From Pectinatus brassicae (GTDB lineage Bacteria; Bacillota; Negativicutes; Selenomonadales; Selenomonadaceae), in the NCBI RefSeq assembly GCF_014201835.1, contig NZ_JACHFH010000006.1:36540-100539 (forward strand): 64,000 nucleotides of DNA, given 5' to 3'. Shown here piece after piece: positions 8,829 through 16,760 of this stretch. The notes under the pieces are model-generated. The model did not search any database, had not been told where the DNA came from, and was given only the letters and a program-made list of their open reading frames with translations. Within the stretch, counting starts at the first letter, position 1. Each line of letters begins with the position of its first letter. The position numbers and the translations under genes were made by a program.

Positions 8829-9737
8829 ATGAAAGACGACAGTTTTAACGAAGTCCGACAACGCGGCCGTTTTGATTTTCCCATAGAATTTCATTACGTT
8901 GATTACAATCATCCCCGTTTTAATATGCCTTATCACTGGCACATCGAATATGAAATTATGTATTTAATCGATGGCGAATTTTCTATTTCTCTTAATGAAA
9001 CGGAAATTAAAATGACTCCTGGCAGTTTTCTTTTTATTCCTGATGGTGTCGTCCATGGCGGTGTACCGGTTTCGAAAAATTGTGTTTATGAATGTATTGT
9101 AATTGACATTAATAAACTGCTTAAAGATAATATTGTTCAGCACTCTCAAATTGAAGCCATATTAAATCATGAGCTCTATATAATTAATTATTTTGATGAT
9201 AGTCATCCGGCAATTCAAAAAATACTTAAAAATTTATTTATAGCTATGCATTCACAAAAGACAGGCTACGAATTTATCGTAACAGGCATGTTGTATTCTT
9301 TTATTGGAGAAATACTGAAAAATCAGTTATATCATAAAAATACTACTTATTCGTTGGCAATAAACCGTCATCATATCTGCCAGATAAAACAAGCCTTTAA
9401 TCTCATCAACACTCAATACGCCCTGCCTCTTACCCTTAATGATTTATCAACTGCTGCCGGGCTGTCACCTAATTATTTTTGCAAATTTTTCCAAAAAATG
9501 ACCCATAGAACACCTATTGATTATTTAAATTACTATCGTATAGAAATTGCCTGTCAAAAACTGTCTAGTAGTGACCTTTCCATTACCGATATTGCCTATT
9601 CTACTGGTTTTAATGATTTAAGTTATTTCATTAAAATTTTTAAACGCTATAAAGGTATTTCGCCACGCAAATATCAAAAACAACTCACTACCATAACCTA
9701 CGAGAACACCTTTGATAAACATTATGTTATTTCATAA
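8829..9737 (+). CDS. AraC-family transcriptional regulator (likely fucose locus)
   Basis: A 302-residue regulator with an N-terminal cupin sugar-sensing domain (about 15-110; HWHIEYEIMYLIDGEF, PGSFLFIPDGVVHGG) and a C-terminal pair of helix-turn-helix motifs (about 195-290; LTLNDLSTAAGLSPNYFCKFF and SITDIAYSTGFNDLSYFIKIF, ending with the family PRKYQ). The ATG at 8829 is chosen because AGGAGG lies 7 bases upstream; an in-frame extension to 8781 has no ribosome site. It is transcribed away from fucI, the usual layout for a local activator, so it probably answers L-fucose and drives the fuc unit. No operator could be assigned in the shared 8580-8828 intergenic region. Confidence 0.88.
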   Translation: MKDDSFNEVRQRGRFDFPIEFHYVDYNHPRFNMPYHWHIEYEIMYLIDGEFSISLNETEIKMTPGSFLFIPDGVVHGGVPVSKNCVYECIVIDINKLLKDNIVQHSQIEAILNHELYIINYFDDSHPAIQKILKNLFIAMHSQKTGYEFIVTGMLYSFIGEILKNQLYHKNTTYSLAINRHHICQIKQAFNLINTQYALPLTLNDLSTAAGLSPNYFCKFFQKMTHRTPIDYLNYYRIEIACQKLSSSDLSITDIAYSTGFNDLSYFIKIFKRYKGISPRKYQKQLTTITYENTFDKHYVIS

Positions 9738-9764
9738 TTTTTTATTATTTCTGTATTAATAAAA

Positions 9765-9804
9765 AAATAAAGACTTCTATTCCAAAGAATAGAAGTCTTT
9801 ATTT
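9765..9804. terminator. Bidirectional intrinsic terminator
   Basis: A perfect 17-bp stem (arms 9765-9781 and 9788-9804, core AGACTTCTATT, loop CCAAAG) bounded by A/T runs lies between the convergent araC-type gene and yqeY. Confidence 0.92.
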
Positions 9805-9830
9805 TAATATAGAAATATGCTCTGTCCTAT

Positions 9831-10274
9831 TTAGCCAAGCAATTCTTTAACAACACTATTTACTAATTTGCCGTCAGCTTTACCTTTAGTCTTAGGCATC
9901 AGTTCTTTCATAACTTTACCCATATCCTTAGCATCAGCTGCGCCAACCTTTTCTATAGTATCCTTTACCAGTTCGCGTACATCTGCTTCTGACATCTGCT
10001 CTGGCAAATAAGGCATAATCGTCGCAATTTCTTGTTCTGTCTTTTGTACCAAATCATCTCTGTCAGCCTTTTTGAATTCTGCTAAAGAATCCTGACGCAT
10101 TTTAAGTTCTTTACTTATAATGCTGATTACGCCAGCGTCATCAAGATCTACTTTTTTATCAATTTCGATTTGACGTATAGCTGAACGAATTGAACGGATA
10201 ACAGTAAGACGATCTGCTTGTTTTGCTTTCATGGCTGTTTTCATATCAGCCATCAATGTGTCTTTAATAGACAT
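9831..10274 (-). CDS. yqeY: GatB/YqeY domain protein
   Basis: 147 residues, the normal size for YqeY, which is homologous to the C-terminal helical domain of GatB and is thought to bind tRNA or help aminoacylation; its exact function is unsettled. Typical features are KAKQADRLTVIRSIRSAI, EIATIMPYLPEQMSEAD and the end GKLVNSVVKELL. GGAGG precedes the ATG. It follows rpsU by 19 bases in the widely conserved Firmicute rpsU-yqeY pair. Confidence 0.93.
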   Translation of the reverse strand: MSIKDTLMADMKTAMKAKQADRLTVIRSIRSAIRQIEIDKKVDLDDAGVISIISKELKMRQDSLAEFKKADRDDLVQKTEQEIATIMPYLPEQMSEADVRELVKDTIEKVGAADAKDMGKVMKELMPKTKGKADGKLVNSVVKELLG

Positions 10275-10293
10275 TTACCTGCGCCTCCAAGAA

Positions 10294-10473
10294 TTATGCT
10301 CTAAATCTGCGTTTACGAGCAGCTTCAGATTTTTTCTTACGTTTTACGCTAGGTTTTTCATAATGCTCACGTTTTCTGACTTCAGCGAGGGTACCAGCTT
10401 TTTGACAGGTGCGTTTAAAACGGCGAAGAGCACTATCAATAGTTTCGTTTTTTCCAACTTTAACTTCTGACAT
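10294..10473 (-). CDS. rpsU: 30S ribosomal protein S21
   Basis: A 59-residue basic protein read directly from the minus strand: it starts [19 protein letters not shown], has the conserved [20 protein letters not shown] core and a Lys/Arg-rich end ([20 protein letters not shown]). These are diagnostic of bS21, a small-subunit protein involved in initiation. A strong GGGGAGGG ribosome site lies just upstream, with a consensus-quality promoter at 10532-10561. It is co-transcribed with yqeY, as in most Firmicutes. Confidence 0.95.
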   Translation of the reverse strand: MSEVKVGKNETIDSALRRFKRTCQKAGTLAEVRKREHYEKPSVKRKKKSEAARKRRFRA

Positions 10474-10531
10474 CTATATTTTCCCTCCCCTCCACACGCA
10501 ATGGGAGTGTATTTATTCGCTACACCAAGAT

Positions 10532-10561
10532 ATTATACCTGACAAGCACCATACTTGTCAA
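10532..10561 (-). promoter_or_regulatory. Promoter of rpsU-yqeY lying within an inverted repeat
   Basis: On the minus strand TTGACA, an 18-base spacer and TATAAT, both exact consensus hexamers. TGACAAG and CTTGTCA inside the -35/spacer form an inverted repeat with a 7-base gap, so the promoter overlaps a possible operator. Confidence 0.75.
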
Positions 10562-10567
10562 TAATAA

Positions 10568-10915
10568 TTAACCTGGCGGCCATTGCATCGACCTGCCGCC
10601 AATGAGATGAAAATGGAGATGATCCACTGTCTGTCCACCTTCGACCCCAGTATTTATTACAATTCTATAGCCACTATCAGCAATATCACACTGCTGTGCC
10701 AACTTTGGAATAACATCTATTGTTATATGAGATAATAAATCTTTATCCGCTGCTGTGGTATCATTTAAACTTCTTATATGCTTTTTAGGAACAATTAACA
10801 CATGAACTGGTGCTTGCGGCTCCAAATCTTTAAATGCAACTACAACATCATCTTCATACACCATATTAGACGGTATCTCTTTAGAAACTATTTTACAAAA
10901 AATACAATCTGGCAT
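10568..10915 (-). CDS. HIT-family protein (HinT-like purine nucleoside phosphoramidase)
   Basis: A 115-residue protein of the HinT branch. The N-terminal CIFCKIVSKEIPS motif and the histidine triad HLHFHLIGG near residues 100-108 are present, as is VPKKHIRSLND. HinT enzymes hydrolyse AMP-lysine-type phosphoramidates; the physiological substrate is uncertain. It lies 73 bases downstream of mtaB, probably the tail of the prmA-rsmE-mtaB unit. Confidence 0.93.
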   Translation of the reverse strand: MPDCIFCKIVSKEIPSNMVYEDDVVVAFKDLEPQAPVHVLIVPKKHIRSLNDTTAADKDLLSHITIDVIPKLAQQCDIADSGYRIVINTGVEGGQTVDHLHFHLIGGRSMQWPPG

Positions 10916-10988
10916 AACAACACCCCCGTTCGAGGAAAAATCCTAAATATTATAATTCGGCTTTATTTTAACAATACCTTCTTATTTA

Positions 10989-12284
10989 TTAAAATAATTT
11001 AGTTCCCCACAGGCCATCTTTATATAATTTGGTCATTTTCAAATTATATATTTCACCCTTTTCCATTTTTTCATCGGTATAAACCTTTATGTAATTACCC
11101 GTATGTCCATCGGCTACGCCGTCATTTATCTGTTCTATTAATACTTGTAATGTTTTATTAATAAACTTCGCTTCAAATGCTGCTAATTTTTCCTGACTGA
11201 TTTTCTGCAATTCATGTACACGCTGTTTTTTTATCTGCTCATCGACTTGATTTTCCATAATTGCCGCTGGTGTCCCCTTGCGCTTGGAATAAGGGAAGGC
11301 ATGAATACGGCTGATTGGTAATGAACGTATAAAATCCAAGCTTTGCGCAAACTGTTCATCTGTTTCCCCTGGAAAGCCGGCAATAATATCAGTCGTTATT
11401 GCTATATCTGGAACTTTAGCAGTTATTTTAGCCAGCAAATCAGCAAATTCCTGCGTCGTATAATGCCTGTTCATTGCTGTAAGCACATCATCATGTCCTG
11501 CCTGCAACGGCAAGTGCAAATGATGGGCAAACTTATCATCTGCTGCTAATAATTCCAATAATTCATCAGCTACTTCAATTGATTCCATCGATCCCAAGCG
11601 AAGCCGCTTTAACCCATTCAACGATAATACTGTTTTAACTGCATCAGCTAATGTTATATTTTCCGGGCTTTCCTTTCCATAAGCACCTAAATGTATACCT
11701 GAAAATACTATTTCATGAAAACCATTAGCAATTAATTTCTGTGTTTCATTTTTTATGCTGTCCAAATTACGTGAACGCAAAGGACCACGCGCATATGGAA
11801 TTATACAGTATGAGCAAAAATTATTACAGCCATCCTGAATTTTAAGAAAAGCTCGTGTGCGTGACTGCATGCCAAACATCGGTATATCTTCAAATTCATG
11901 TTCCTGCATAATATCCTTTATGTCCAGCACAACCTCTTGCTTTTGGGCTGCTTTTTCCACAATATCAACAATATTTTTACGTTCATTAGTGCCAATTACA
12001 GCATTTACTCCTTCAATTTTCTCTATTTCTTCGGGAGCAACCTGTGCATAACAGCCGGTAACAGCAATAACTGCCTGTTCATTTAAATGCCCTGCCCGAC
12101 GAATAAGCTGACGTGATTTACGCTCACCTAAATGTGTAACTGAACAGGTATTTATTATATATACATCAGCTTTTTCAGCAAAATCAACAATTTCATAGCC
12201 TCTTTGCCGGAAAAGGCCTGCCATTGTTTCCGTTTCAAACTGATTTACTTTACATCCTAATGTAGTAAGTGCAACTTTAGCCAT
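10989..12284 (-). CDS. mtaB: tRNA t6A37 methylthiotransferase MtaB
   Basis: A 431-residue radical-SAM enzyme that converts t6A37 to ms2t6A37 in ANN-decoding tRNAs. Domains in order are the UPF0004 N-terminal domain (TLGCKVNQFE, INTCSVT and VTGCYAQ supply the auxiliary-cluster cysteines), the radical SAM core with GCNNFCSYCIIPYARG (CxxxCxxC) and a C-terminal TRAM-like domain (about 370-431). The TLGCKVNQ signature separates MtaB from MiaB and RimO. It sits downstream of rsmE and prmA, so the unit gathers three translation-related modification enzymes. Confidence 0.95.
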   Translation of the reverse strand: MAKVALTTLGCKVNQFETETMAGLFRQRGYEIVDFAEKADVYIINTCSVTHLGERKSRQLIRRAGHLNEQAVIAVTGCYAQVAPEEIEKIEGVNAVIGTNERKNIVDIVEKAAQKQEVVLDIKDIMQEHEFEDIPMFGMQSRTRAFLKIQDGCNNFCSYCIIPYARGPLRSRNLDSIKNETQKLIANGFHEIVFSGIHLGAYGKESPENITLADAVKTVLSLNGLKRLRLGSMESIEVADELLELLAADDKFAHHLHLPLQAGHDDVLTAMNRHYTTQEFADLLAKITAKVPDIAITTDIIAGFPGETDEQFAQSLDFIRSLPISRIHAFPYSKRKGTPAAIMENQVDEQIKKQRVHELQKISQEKLAAFEAKFINKTLQVLIEQINDGVADGHTGNYIKVYTDEKMEKGEIYNLKMTKLYKDGLWGTKLF

Positions 12285-12322
12285 ATAAGTCCCTTCTATT
12301 TATCCATAAAACATCTATCTTT

Positions 12323-13060
12323 TTAAATTCCTAAATCGCCTTTTTCATATTGTATCAGGCTGATGGCAGCCAACGATGCCGTTTCCGTGCGCAGTATCCG
12401 CCGCCCCAAAGAGGCACAAACAGCCCCGCCATTGATACATTTTTCAACCTCAGCAGTTGTAAACCCGCCTTCCGGCCCAATTAATACAGCATATTTATTT
12501 CCTGTTGCAGCCTGCAAATAATTTTTAAAAGATTGCTGTAATTCATTTTCATAGCAAATAATTACATTATCAACATCCTTAAAGCTGTTGATACACTGGT
12601 CAATGCTAATGATTTCCTCCACCTCAGGAATAAAAGTACGGCCGCATTGTTTAGCCGCTTCCTGCGCTATCTTCTGCCATTTTTGCCGGCGCTTTTCTTT
12701 CTTGCCAGCATCGTATTTGACCACGCAGTTATGGCTGCTTACGGGCACAATCTTATTTATTCCAAGCTCCACCGCTTTTTGTACAATATAATCCATTTTA
12801 TCGCCCTTGGGCAGACACTGCATTAATATTATTTCCACAAATGATTCGTTTTGTTTTTCGTCTAATATTTTTATCAGCTTAAGCGTAACCTTTTTGTCAG
12901 CACATTCACTTATCACTGTTTGAGCAACCTGCCCATCCTTATCGGCAACAATTATTTTCTGTCCCGGCTTAGCCCGCATTGCGTAAAGCAAATGTACAGC
13001 ATCTTCACCTGTTATATTTATAATTTCACTTAGTTTATCTTCAATAAATAAACGCCGCAT
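12323..13060 (-). CDS. rsmE: 16S rRNA (uracil1498-N3)-methyltransferase
   Basis: A 245-residue SPOUT-class methyltransferase. The N-terminal PUA-like part starts MRRLFIED; the C-terminal knot has VLIGPEGGFTTAEVE and SLGRRILRTETAS, the SAM-binding loops typical of RsmE, plus LPKGDKMDYIVQKAVELGI. It methylates U1498 of 16S rRNA. Its start codon shares its first base with the last base of the prmA stop, so the two are translationally coupled, the usual Firmicute arrangement. Confidence 0.95.
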   Translation of the reverse strand: MRRLFIEDKLSEIINITGEDAVHLLYAMRAKPGQKIIVADKDGQVAQTVISECADKKVTLKLIKILDEKQNESFVEIILMQCLPKGDKMDYIVQKAVELGINKIVPVSSHNCVVKYDAGKKEKRRQKWQKIAQEAAKQCGRTFIPEVEEIISIDQCINSFKDVDNVIICYENELQQSFKNYLQAATGNKYAVLIGPEGGFTTAEVEKCINGGAVCASLGRRILRTETASLAAISLIQYEKGDLGI

Positions 13061-13998
13061 TATTTATGATCCTTAAATTTTATTATAAGTGCCACCCAGC
13101 CGCCTTTTTTATGCATTTCAGCAATGTACATAGAATGCTGCTGCGCCGCCTGTTCAATATCTGCCAGACGGTCCTCAATTATGCCGCTGGCTAATAAAAT
13201 TCCATCATGTTCCAATTTATCTGGCAGTTCATCAAATAAACGGATAATTATATCAGCAATTATATTAGCTGATATGAAATTTGCCTTGCCCTTAAAGTTT
13301 TTTAGCAAATCACTTTGAAAACACTCTATTTTATCTTCCACTTTATTTTGTTTGATATTTTGATTAGCTACTTTTACAGCCACATCATCATAATCAGCTG
13401 CCTGTATATCCTTAAGCCCCAGCTTAGCAGCACAAATAGCCAGTATTCCTGACCCTGTTCCTACATCAAATAATTTTGTATCTTCATGCAGATATTGTTC
13501 CATAAAACCAACACACATTGATGTTGTAGGATGCGTACCTGTACCAAAAGCACAGCCTGGGTCAAGTTCCACAATGACTTCGTCTGCCTGCGTCTGATAT
13601 TCTTCCCAGGAAGGTTTAACAACAATTCTATCGGCAATCTTGGTCGGATGGAAATATTGTTTCCAATTATTAGCCCAGTCTTCTTCTTTAATCGTAGATA
13701 CAATAAGCTCACAAGGTGCTGTATAAATTTCTTTCGATAATTTTTCCAAGCGGGTATTAAGCTGCATCATTTTAGCATCTATCTTCTCATCTTTAGCCAG
13801 CCAAGCAGTTACTGTTACTACTGTTGTATTTTCCTGCAAGGGAATATCTGTATAATCCCATAAATTGGAATTAATATAATCATTAACAATTGCCGGATCA
13901 TCCATTGATACACCATTAGCTCCCAGATCAGAAAAAATTTCTGCTATAATGTCCATAGCCTCATGTGATGTTCGAACTGAAACCTGCATCCATTCCAT
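13060..13998 (-). CDS. prmA: Ribosomal protein L11 methyltransferase
   Basis: 312 residues, full length. N-terminal substrate-recognition domain (MEWMQVSVRTSHEAMDIIA), linker with EEDWANNWKQYFHP, then the Rossmann SAM domain with PGCAFGTGTHPTTSMC, LFDVGTGSGILAICAAKLG and NPPY-like SANIIAD. It trimethylates lysines and the N-terminus of uL11. It heads a minus-strand unit prmA-rsmE-mtaB. Upstream of it lies the hairpin-rich repeat at 14056-14255. Confidence 0.95.
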   Translation of the reverse strand: MEWMQVSVRTSHEAMDIIAEIFSDLGANGVSMDDPAIVNDYINSNLWDYTDIPLQENTTVVTVTAWLAKDEKIDAKMMQLNTRLEKLSKEIYTAPCELIVSTIKEEDWANNWKQYFHPTKIADRIVVKPSWEEYQTQADEVIVELDPGCAFGTGTHPTTSMCVGFMEQYLHEDTKLFDVGTGSGILAICAAKLGLKDIQAADYDDVAVKVANQNIKQNKVEDKIECFQSDLLKNFKGKANFISANIIADIIIRLFDELPDKLEHDGILLASGIIEDRLADIEQAAQQHSMYIAEMHKKGGWVALIIKFKDHK

Positions 13999-14055
13999 AT
14001 AAACGCTCCTTATTATTTAAAATCCTATTTGTGCTAATTAAATTTTATATTCTTT

Positions 14056-14256
14056 AAAGGCTCCCCTGTATACTATAGTTATTTGCGCTTTAGCGCTTAT
14101 GCTACAGTTCTTTGCACTTTAGTGCTTAGAAATGTAGTAAGCAGAGCAGAAATATAGTACACACAGTGTGCGGAGCTGGCAGCAAAGCTGCCTGAGGGGT
14201 TAACCCTTCCGGCTTGACTTCGTCAAGTCACCTTCCCTAAAGGGACGACTTTAAAG
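14056..14256. repeat. Hairpin-rich interspersed repeat, copy A with internal insertion
   Basis: This fills most of the gene-free stretch 13999-14412. From 14172 to about 14250 it matches the second copy (49790-49876, opposite strand) nearly base for base: GGCAGCAAAGCTGCC, GAGGGGTTAACCCTTC, CTTGAC/GTCAAG and CCCT/AGGG mini-hairpins in series. Copy B begins with hairpin GGCTCCCC-TTGA-GGGGAGC; in copy A the same GGCTCCCC (14059-14066) is separated from GGAGC (14172) by about 105 bases that form nested pairings (TACTATA/TATAGTA; CTACA/TGTAG; GCGCTTTAGCGC; GCACTTTAGTGC). No ORF is present. It looks like a non-coding mobile or RNA-structured repeat. Confidence 0.75.
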
Positions 14257-14375
14257 GCTACACTCTTCTATTAACTAACACAACATAATTTAAAATATAT
14301 TTTTTTATCATGTTGTTAAAGCACACGTAAATTTTATTATAACGGATTTTATTATTATTGTCATATGATTAAAAC

Positions 14376-14411
14376 AAAAAAGATTCGAAGCTGCTGCCTC
14401 GAATCTTTTTT
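14376..14411. terminator. Intrinsic terminator of aroF-tyrA
   Basis: A perfect 13-bp stem (AAAAAAGATTCGA and its complement) with a 10-base loop lies directly after the tyrA stop. Confidence 0.9.
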
Positions 14412-14412
14412 G

Positions 14413-15309
14413 TCATTCTATTTCATAGATATCTTTTGTTTCATTAATTACCTGGTCACGCGTTTTTTTTGCTAAGGAAAAATAATCATATAGTTTATCA
14501 CGATCTTTACTGTCTATCGCTGTTATTACATTATTTATTATTTCCTGCATAGTCTTTAAATTATTAATTATTGCTGCCGGATTTGATATGCAGATATCCG
14601 CCCACATATCGGCATTGGATGATGCAATACGGGTTGTATCCTTAAAACCCCCGCCGGCAAGTTTTATACAGTCATCAATATCAGCGTAATTATGCTTTAA
14701 AAGCGTTACCAAAGCCGCAGCTGCTATATGCGGCACATGGCTTATCATTGATGCACAGCGATCATGTTTAGCCAAATCAAGTTCCACTATATTGGCCTCA
14801 GTTAAAGCAATGAGTTCATAAATCTTTTTACCAATATGTTCCGGCACCTGCATTTTATCATCTTTAATTATAACATAGCATTTATTTTTAAATAAATCCT
14901 TGGTAGCTGCTGTAACACCACTTTTTTCCCGTCCAGCCATCGGATGGGCCGACACATAATATATATCAGCTGGCAGCATAGCATGCAATTTGTCTGCGAC
15001 ATATTGTTTAGTGCTTCCCGCATCGGTTATTACAGCGCCACTCTTTATATATGGTAATATTTCCTGTACTACCGGCACCATCTGTAATACAGGTGTACTT
15101 AAATAAATTATATCAGCATCTTGTACGGCCATTTTGGAATCTACATAGCCTTTATCGATAGCACCCATTTTTTCAGCTGTTTTATAGGAATTTTCCGTAC
15201 GAGTCGTCCCTGTAATAAAAATATCATCACCTAATTTATCTTTTAAAGCCAAACCAAATGATCCGCCAATGAGGCCTACGCCCAAGATAGCTAATTTTAA
15301 TTTAGTCAT
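14413..15309 (-). CDS. tyrA: Prephenate dehydrogenase
   Basis: A 298-residue NAD-dependent enzyme oxidising prephenate to 4-hydroxyphenylpyruvate for tyrosine. N-terminal Rossmann fold with LGVGLIGGSFGLALK; conserved STPVLQMV, TDAGSTK, SAHPMAGREKSGV and the C-terminal helical dimer domain (GGGFKDTTRIASSNADMW). No chorismate mutase or ACT domain is fused. It starts 1 base after the aroF stop. The tyrosine-type T-box upstream of aroF governs both genes, which fits a tyrosine branch unit. Confidence 0.95.
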   Translation of the reverse strand: MTKLKLAILGVGLIGGSFGLALKDKLGDDIFITGTTRTENSYKTAEKMGAIDKGYVDSKMAVQDADIIYLSTPVLQMVPVVQEILPYIKSGAVITDAGSTKQYVADKLHAMLPADIYYVSAHPMAGREKSGVTAATKDLFKNKCYVIIKDDKMQVPEHIGKKIYELIALTEANIVELDLAKHDRCASMISHVPHIAAAALVTLLKHNYADIDDCIKLAGGGFKDTTRIASSNADMWADICISNPAAIINNLKTMQEIINNVITAIDSKDRDKLYDYFSLAKKTRDQVINETKDIYEIE

Positions 15310-15310
15310 T

Positions 15311-16321
15311 TCATGCTTTTCCCATCATCGCCGCAATTTTCTTAACCTCAGCCATAGTTGCTTCGAAGTTTTCTGGTGTTAAAGACTGATCACCATCGCT
15401 TAACGCACTTTCTGGATGCGGATGAACTTCAATTATAAGACCATTGGCTCCTGCAGCGATAGCAGCTCTAGCCATTGGCTGTACCATCTGCCATCTGCCA
15501 GTGCCATGGCTTGGGTCAACAATTACAGGTAAATGTGATAATTCCTTTACAGCCGCAACTGCGCTTAAATCTAAGGTATTTCTTGTAAATGTTTCATATG
15601 TTCTAATACCACGTTCACATAAAATTATATTATAATTACCCTCGCTGGCAATATATTCAGCAGCATTAAGCCATTCACTTATAGTTGCCGATAAGCCTCT
15701 TTTTAATAAAACAGGTTTATTTGTCCTGCCTACTTCTTTTAATAGCTGGAAGTTTTGCATATTACGGGCACCAACCTGCAAAACATCAGCATATTTACTT
15801 ACTAAATCTATATCATTTTGATTAACTATTTCAGTAACTACTCTTAAATCGAACTTGTCACCGGCTTCTCTAAGCATTTTCAATCCTTCTTCAGCCAATC
15901 CCTGAAAATCATAGGGAGAAGTACGTGGTTTAAATGCACCGCCGCGTAAAAATCCTGCTCCGCCGCGTTTAACACACTCAGCTGCTTCCAATAATTGTTC
16001 ACGGCTTTCTACTGCACAAGGGCCGGCCATAACTGCTAAATGTGCTCCACCGATTTTTACACCGTTAACATCAACTACTGTATCTTCGCGACGAAATTCT
16101 CTGCTTACCAATTTATATTTTTCCGTAATACGCACTGCTTTTTCTACTCCCTTGAACGCGTTCATCTGCAAACCTGAAATAACTTTTTTATCTCCGATAA
16201 CACCAACAATGGTACGACTTGCACCCTTTGATAAATGATAAGATAAACCTTCTGCTTCAATTTTTTTCTCTACTTTTACTAAATCTTCCTGTGTAGCATC
16301 TGGTCCCATTACAATAATCAT
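15311..16321 (-). CDS. aroF: 3-deoxy-7-phosphoheptulonate synthase (DAHP synthase, type I-beta)
   Basis: 336 residues. An N-terminal ferredoxin-like regulatory domain (about 1-70, MIIVMGPDATQEDLVKVEKK) precedes the barrel with VMAGPCAVESREQL, GGAFKPRTSPYDFQG, LLKRGLSATISEW and VDPSHGTGRW. It condenses PEP and erythrose-4-phosphate, the first shikimate step. The N-terminal domain is typical of feedback-sensitive Firmicute and Thermotoga enzymes. It heads the aroF-tyrA unit. GGAGG lies 8 bases upstream of ATG. Control is by the T-box leader at 16371-16622, so expression should rise when tRNA-Tyr is uncharged. Confidence 0.95.
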   Translation of the reverse strand: MIIVMGPDATQEDLVKVEKKIEAEGLSYHLSKGASRTIVGVIGDKKVISGLQMNAFKGVEKAVRITEKYKLVSREFRREDTVVDVNGVKIGGAHLAVMAGPCAVESREQLLEAAECVKRGGAGFLRGGAFKPRTSPYDFQGLAEEGLKMLREAGDKFDLRVVTEIVNQNDIDLVSKYADVLQVGARNMQNFQLLKEVGRTNKPVLLKRGLSATISEWLNAAEYIASEGNYNIILCERGIRTYETFTRNTLDLSAVAAVKELSHLPVIVDPSHGTGRWQMVQPMARAAIAAGANGLIIEVHPHPESALSDGDQSLTPENFEATMAEVKKIAAMMGKA

Positions 16322-16370
16322 TTATATTTCCTCCTAAAATTAAGATAATTTTTTAGATGAATGCACAAAA

Positions 16371-16622
16371 AAACCCGCCCCTAAAAAGGGACGAGCATAA
16401 ATTACCCGTGGTACCACCCTACTTGCTTTTTGCAAGCCACTTTTTCGGATACTAACATATCCTAGCCCAAGATAACGGAGGCAATCCGGCACAGCCTACT
16501 ATAATTTCAGCCTGCTGCTCACAAGTGTATTTCTATTAACGCATTTATCATGTTCCACCGCCCCATGACTCTCTGGAAAATACTGCTTAATATACTTCTC
16601 TTGTTCACTGCATTTCATCTTG
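16371..16622 (-). promoter_or_regulatory. T-box riboswitch leader, tyrosine-type
   Basis: Read on the minus strand, the leader has the stem I AGUGA motif (16609-16605), a loop-E pair AGUA (16596-16593) and GAA (16533-16531), and next to the latter the codon UAC (16529-16527), the probable specifier for tyrosine. The conserved T-box core GGGTGGTACCACGGG (16419-16405) provides UGGU, which suits the ACCA end of tRNA-Tyr. A terminator hairpin (16393-16376) with a T run follows. The leader fills a gene-free stretch upstream of aroF. The specifier is inferred from position; Phe or Trp codons do not fall there. Confidence 0.88.
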
Positions 16623-16628
16623 TATAGA

Positions 16629-16657
16629 AATATACCAGCATCTTTTATCTTTGTCAA
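16629..16657 (-). promoter_or_regulatory. Promoter of the T-box/aroF-tyrA unit
   Basis: Minus strand TTGACA (16657-16652), 17-base spacer, TATATT (16634-16629). The start point falls just before the stem I sequence of the T-box. Confidence 0.82.
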
Positions 16658-16709
16658 GAAAAAAAATTGTAAATATGTCAATTTTATAATTATATTTAAC
16701 AAAAAATTA

Positions 16710-16737
16710 AGCCGGTGCCTATTATCAGCAACCGGCT
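16710..16737 (-). terminator. Intrinsic terminator of hpf
   Basis: AGCCGGT pairs with ACCGGCT; on the minus strand a T-rich run follows (16709-16701). It lies 24 bases after the hpf stop. Confidence 0.75.
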
Positions 16738-16760
16738 AAATTTTTATTTATTTATTATAA

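Noticed and set aside
14056..14256. CRISPR array
   Set aside because: There are only serial palindromes, with no regularly spaced identical repeats and no cas genes.
14056..14256. tRNA or other standard structural RNA gene
   Set aside because: No cloverleaf with conserved T-loop or CCA end can be drawn; the hairpins are short and consecutive.
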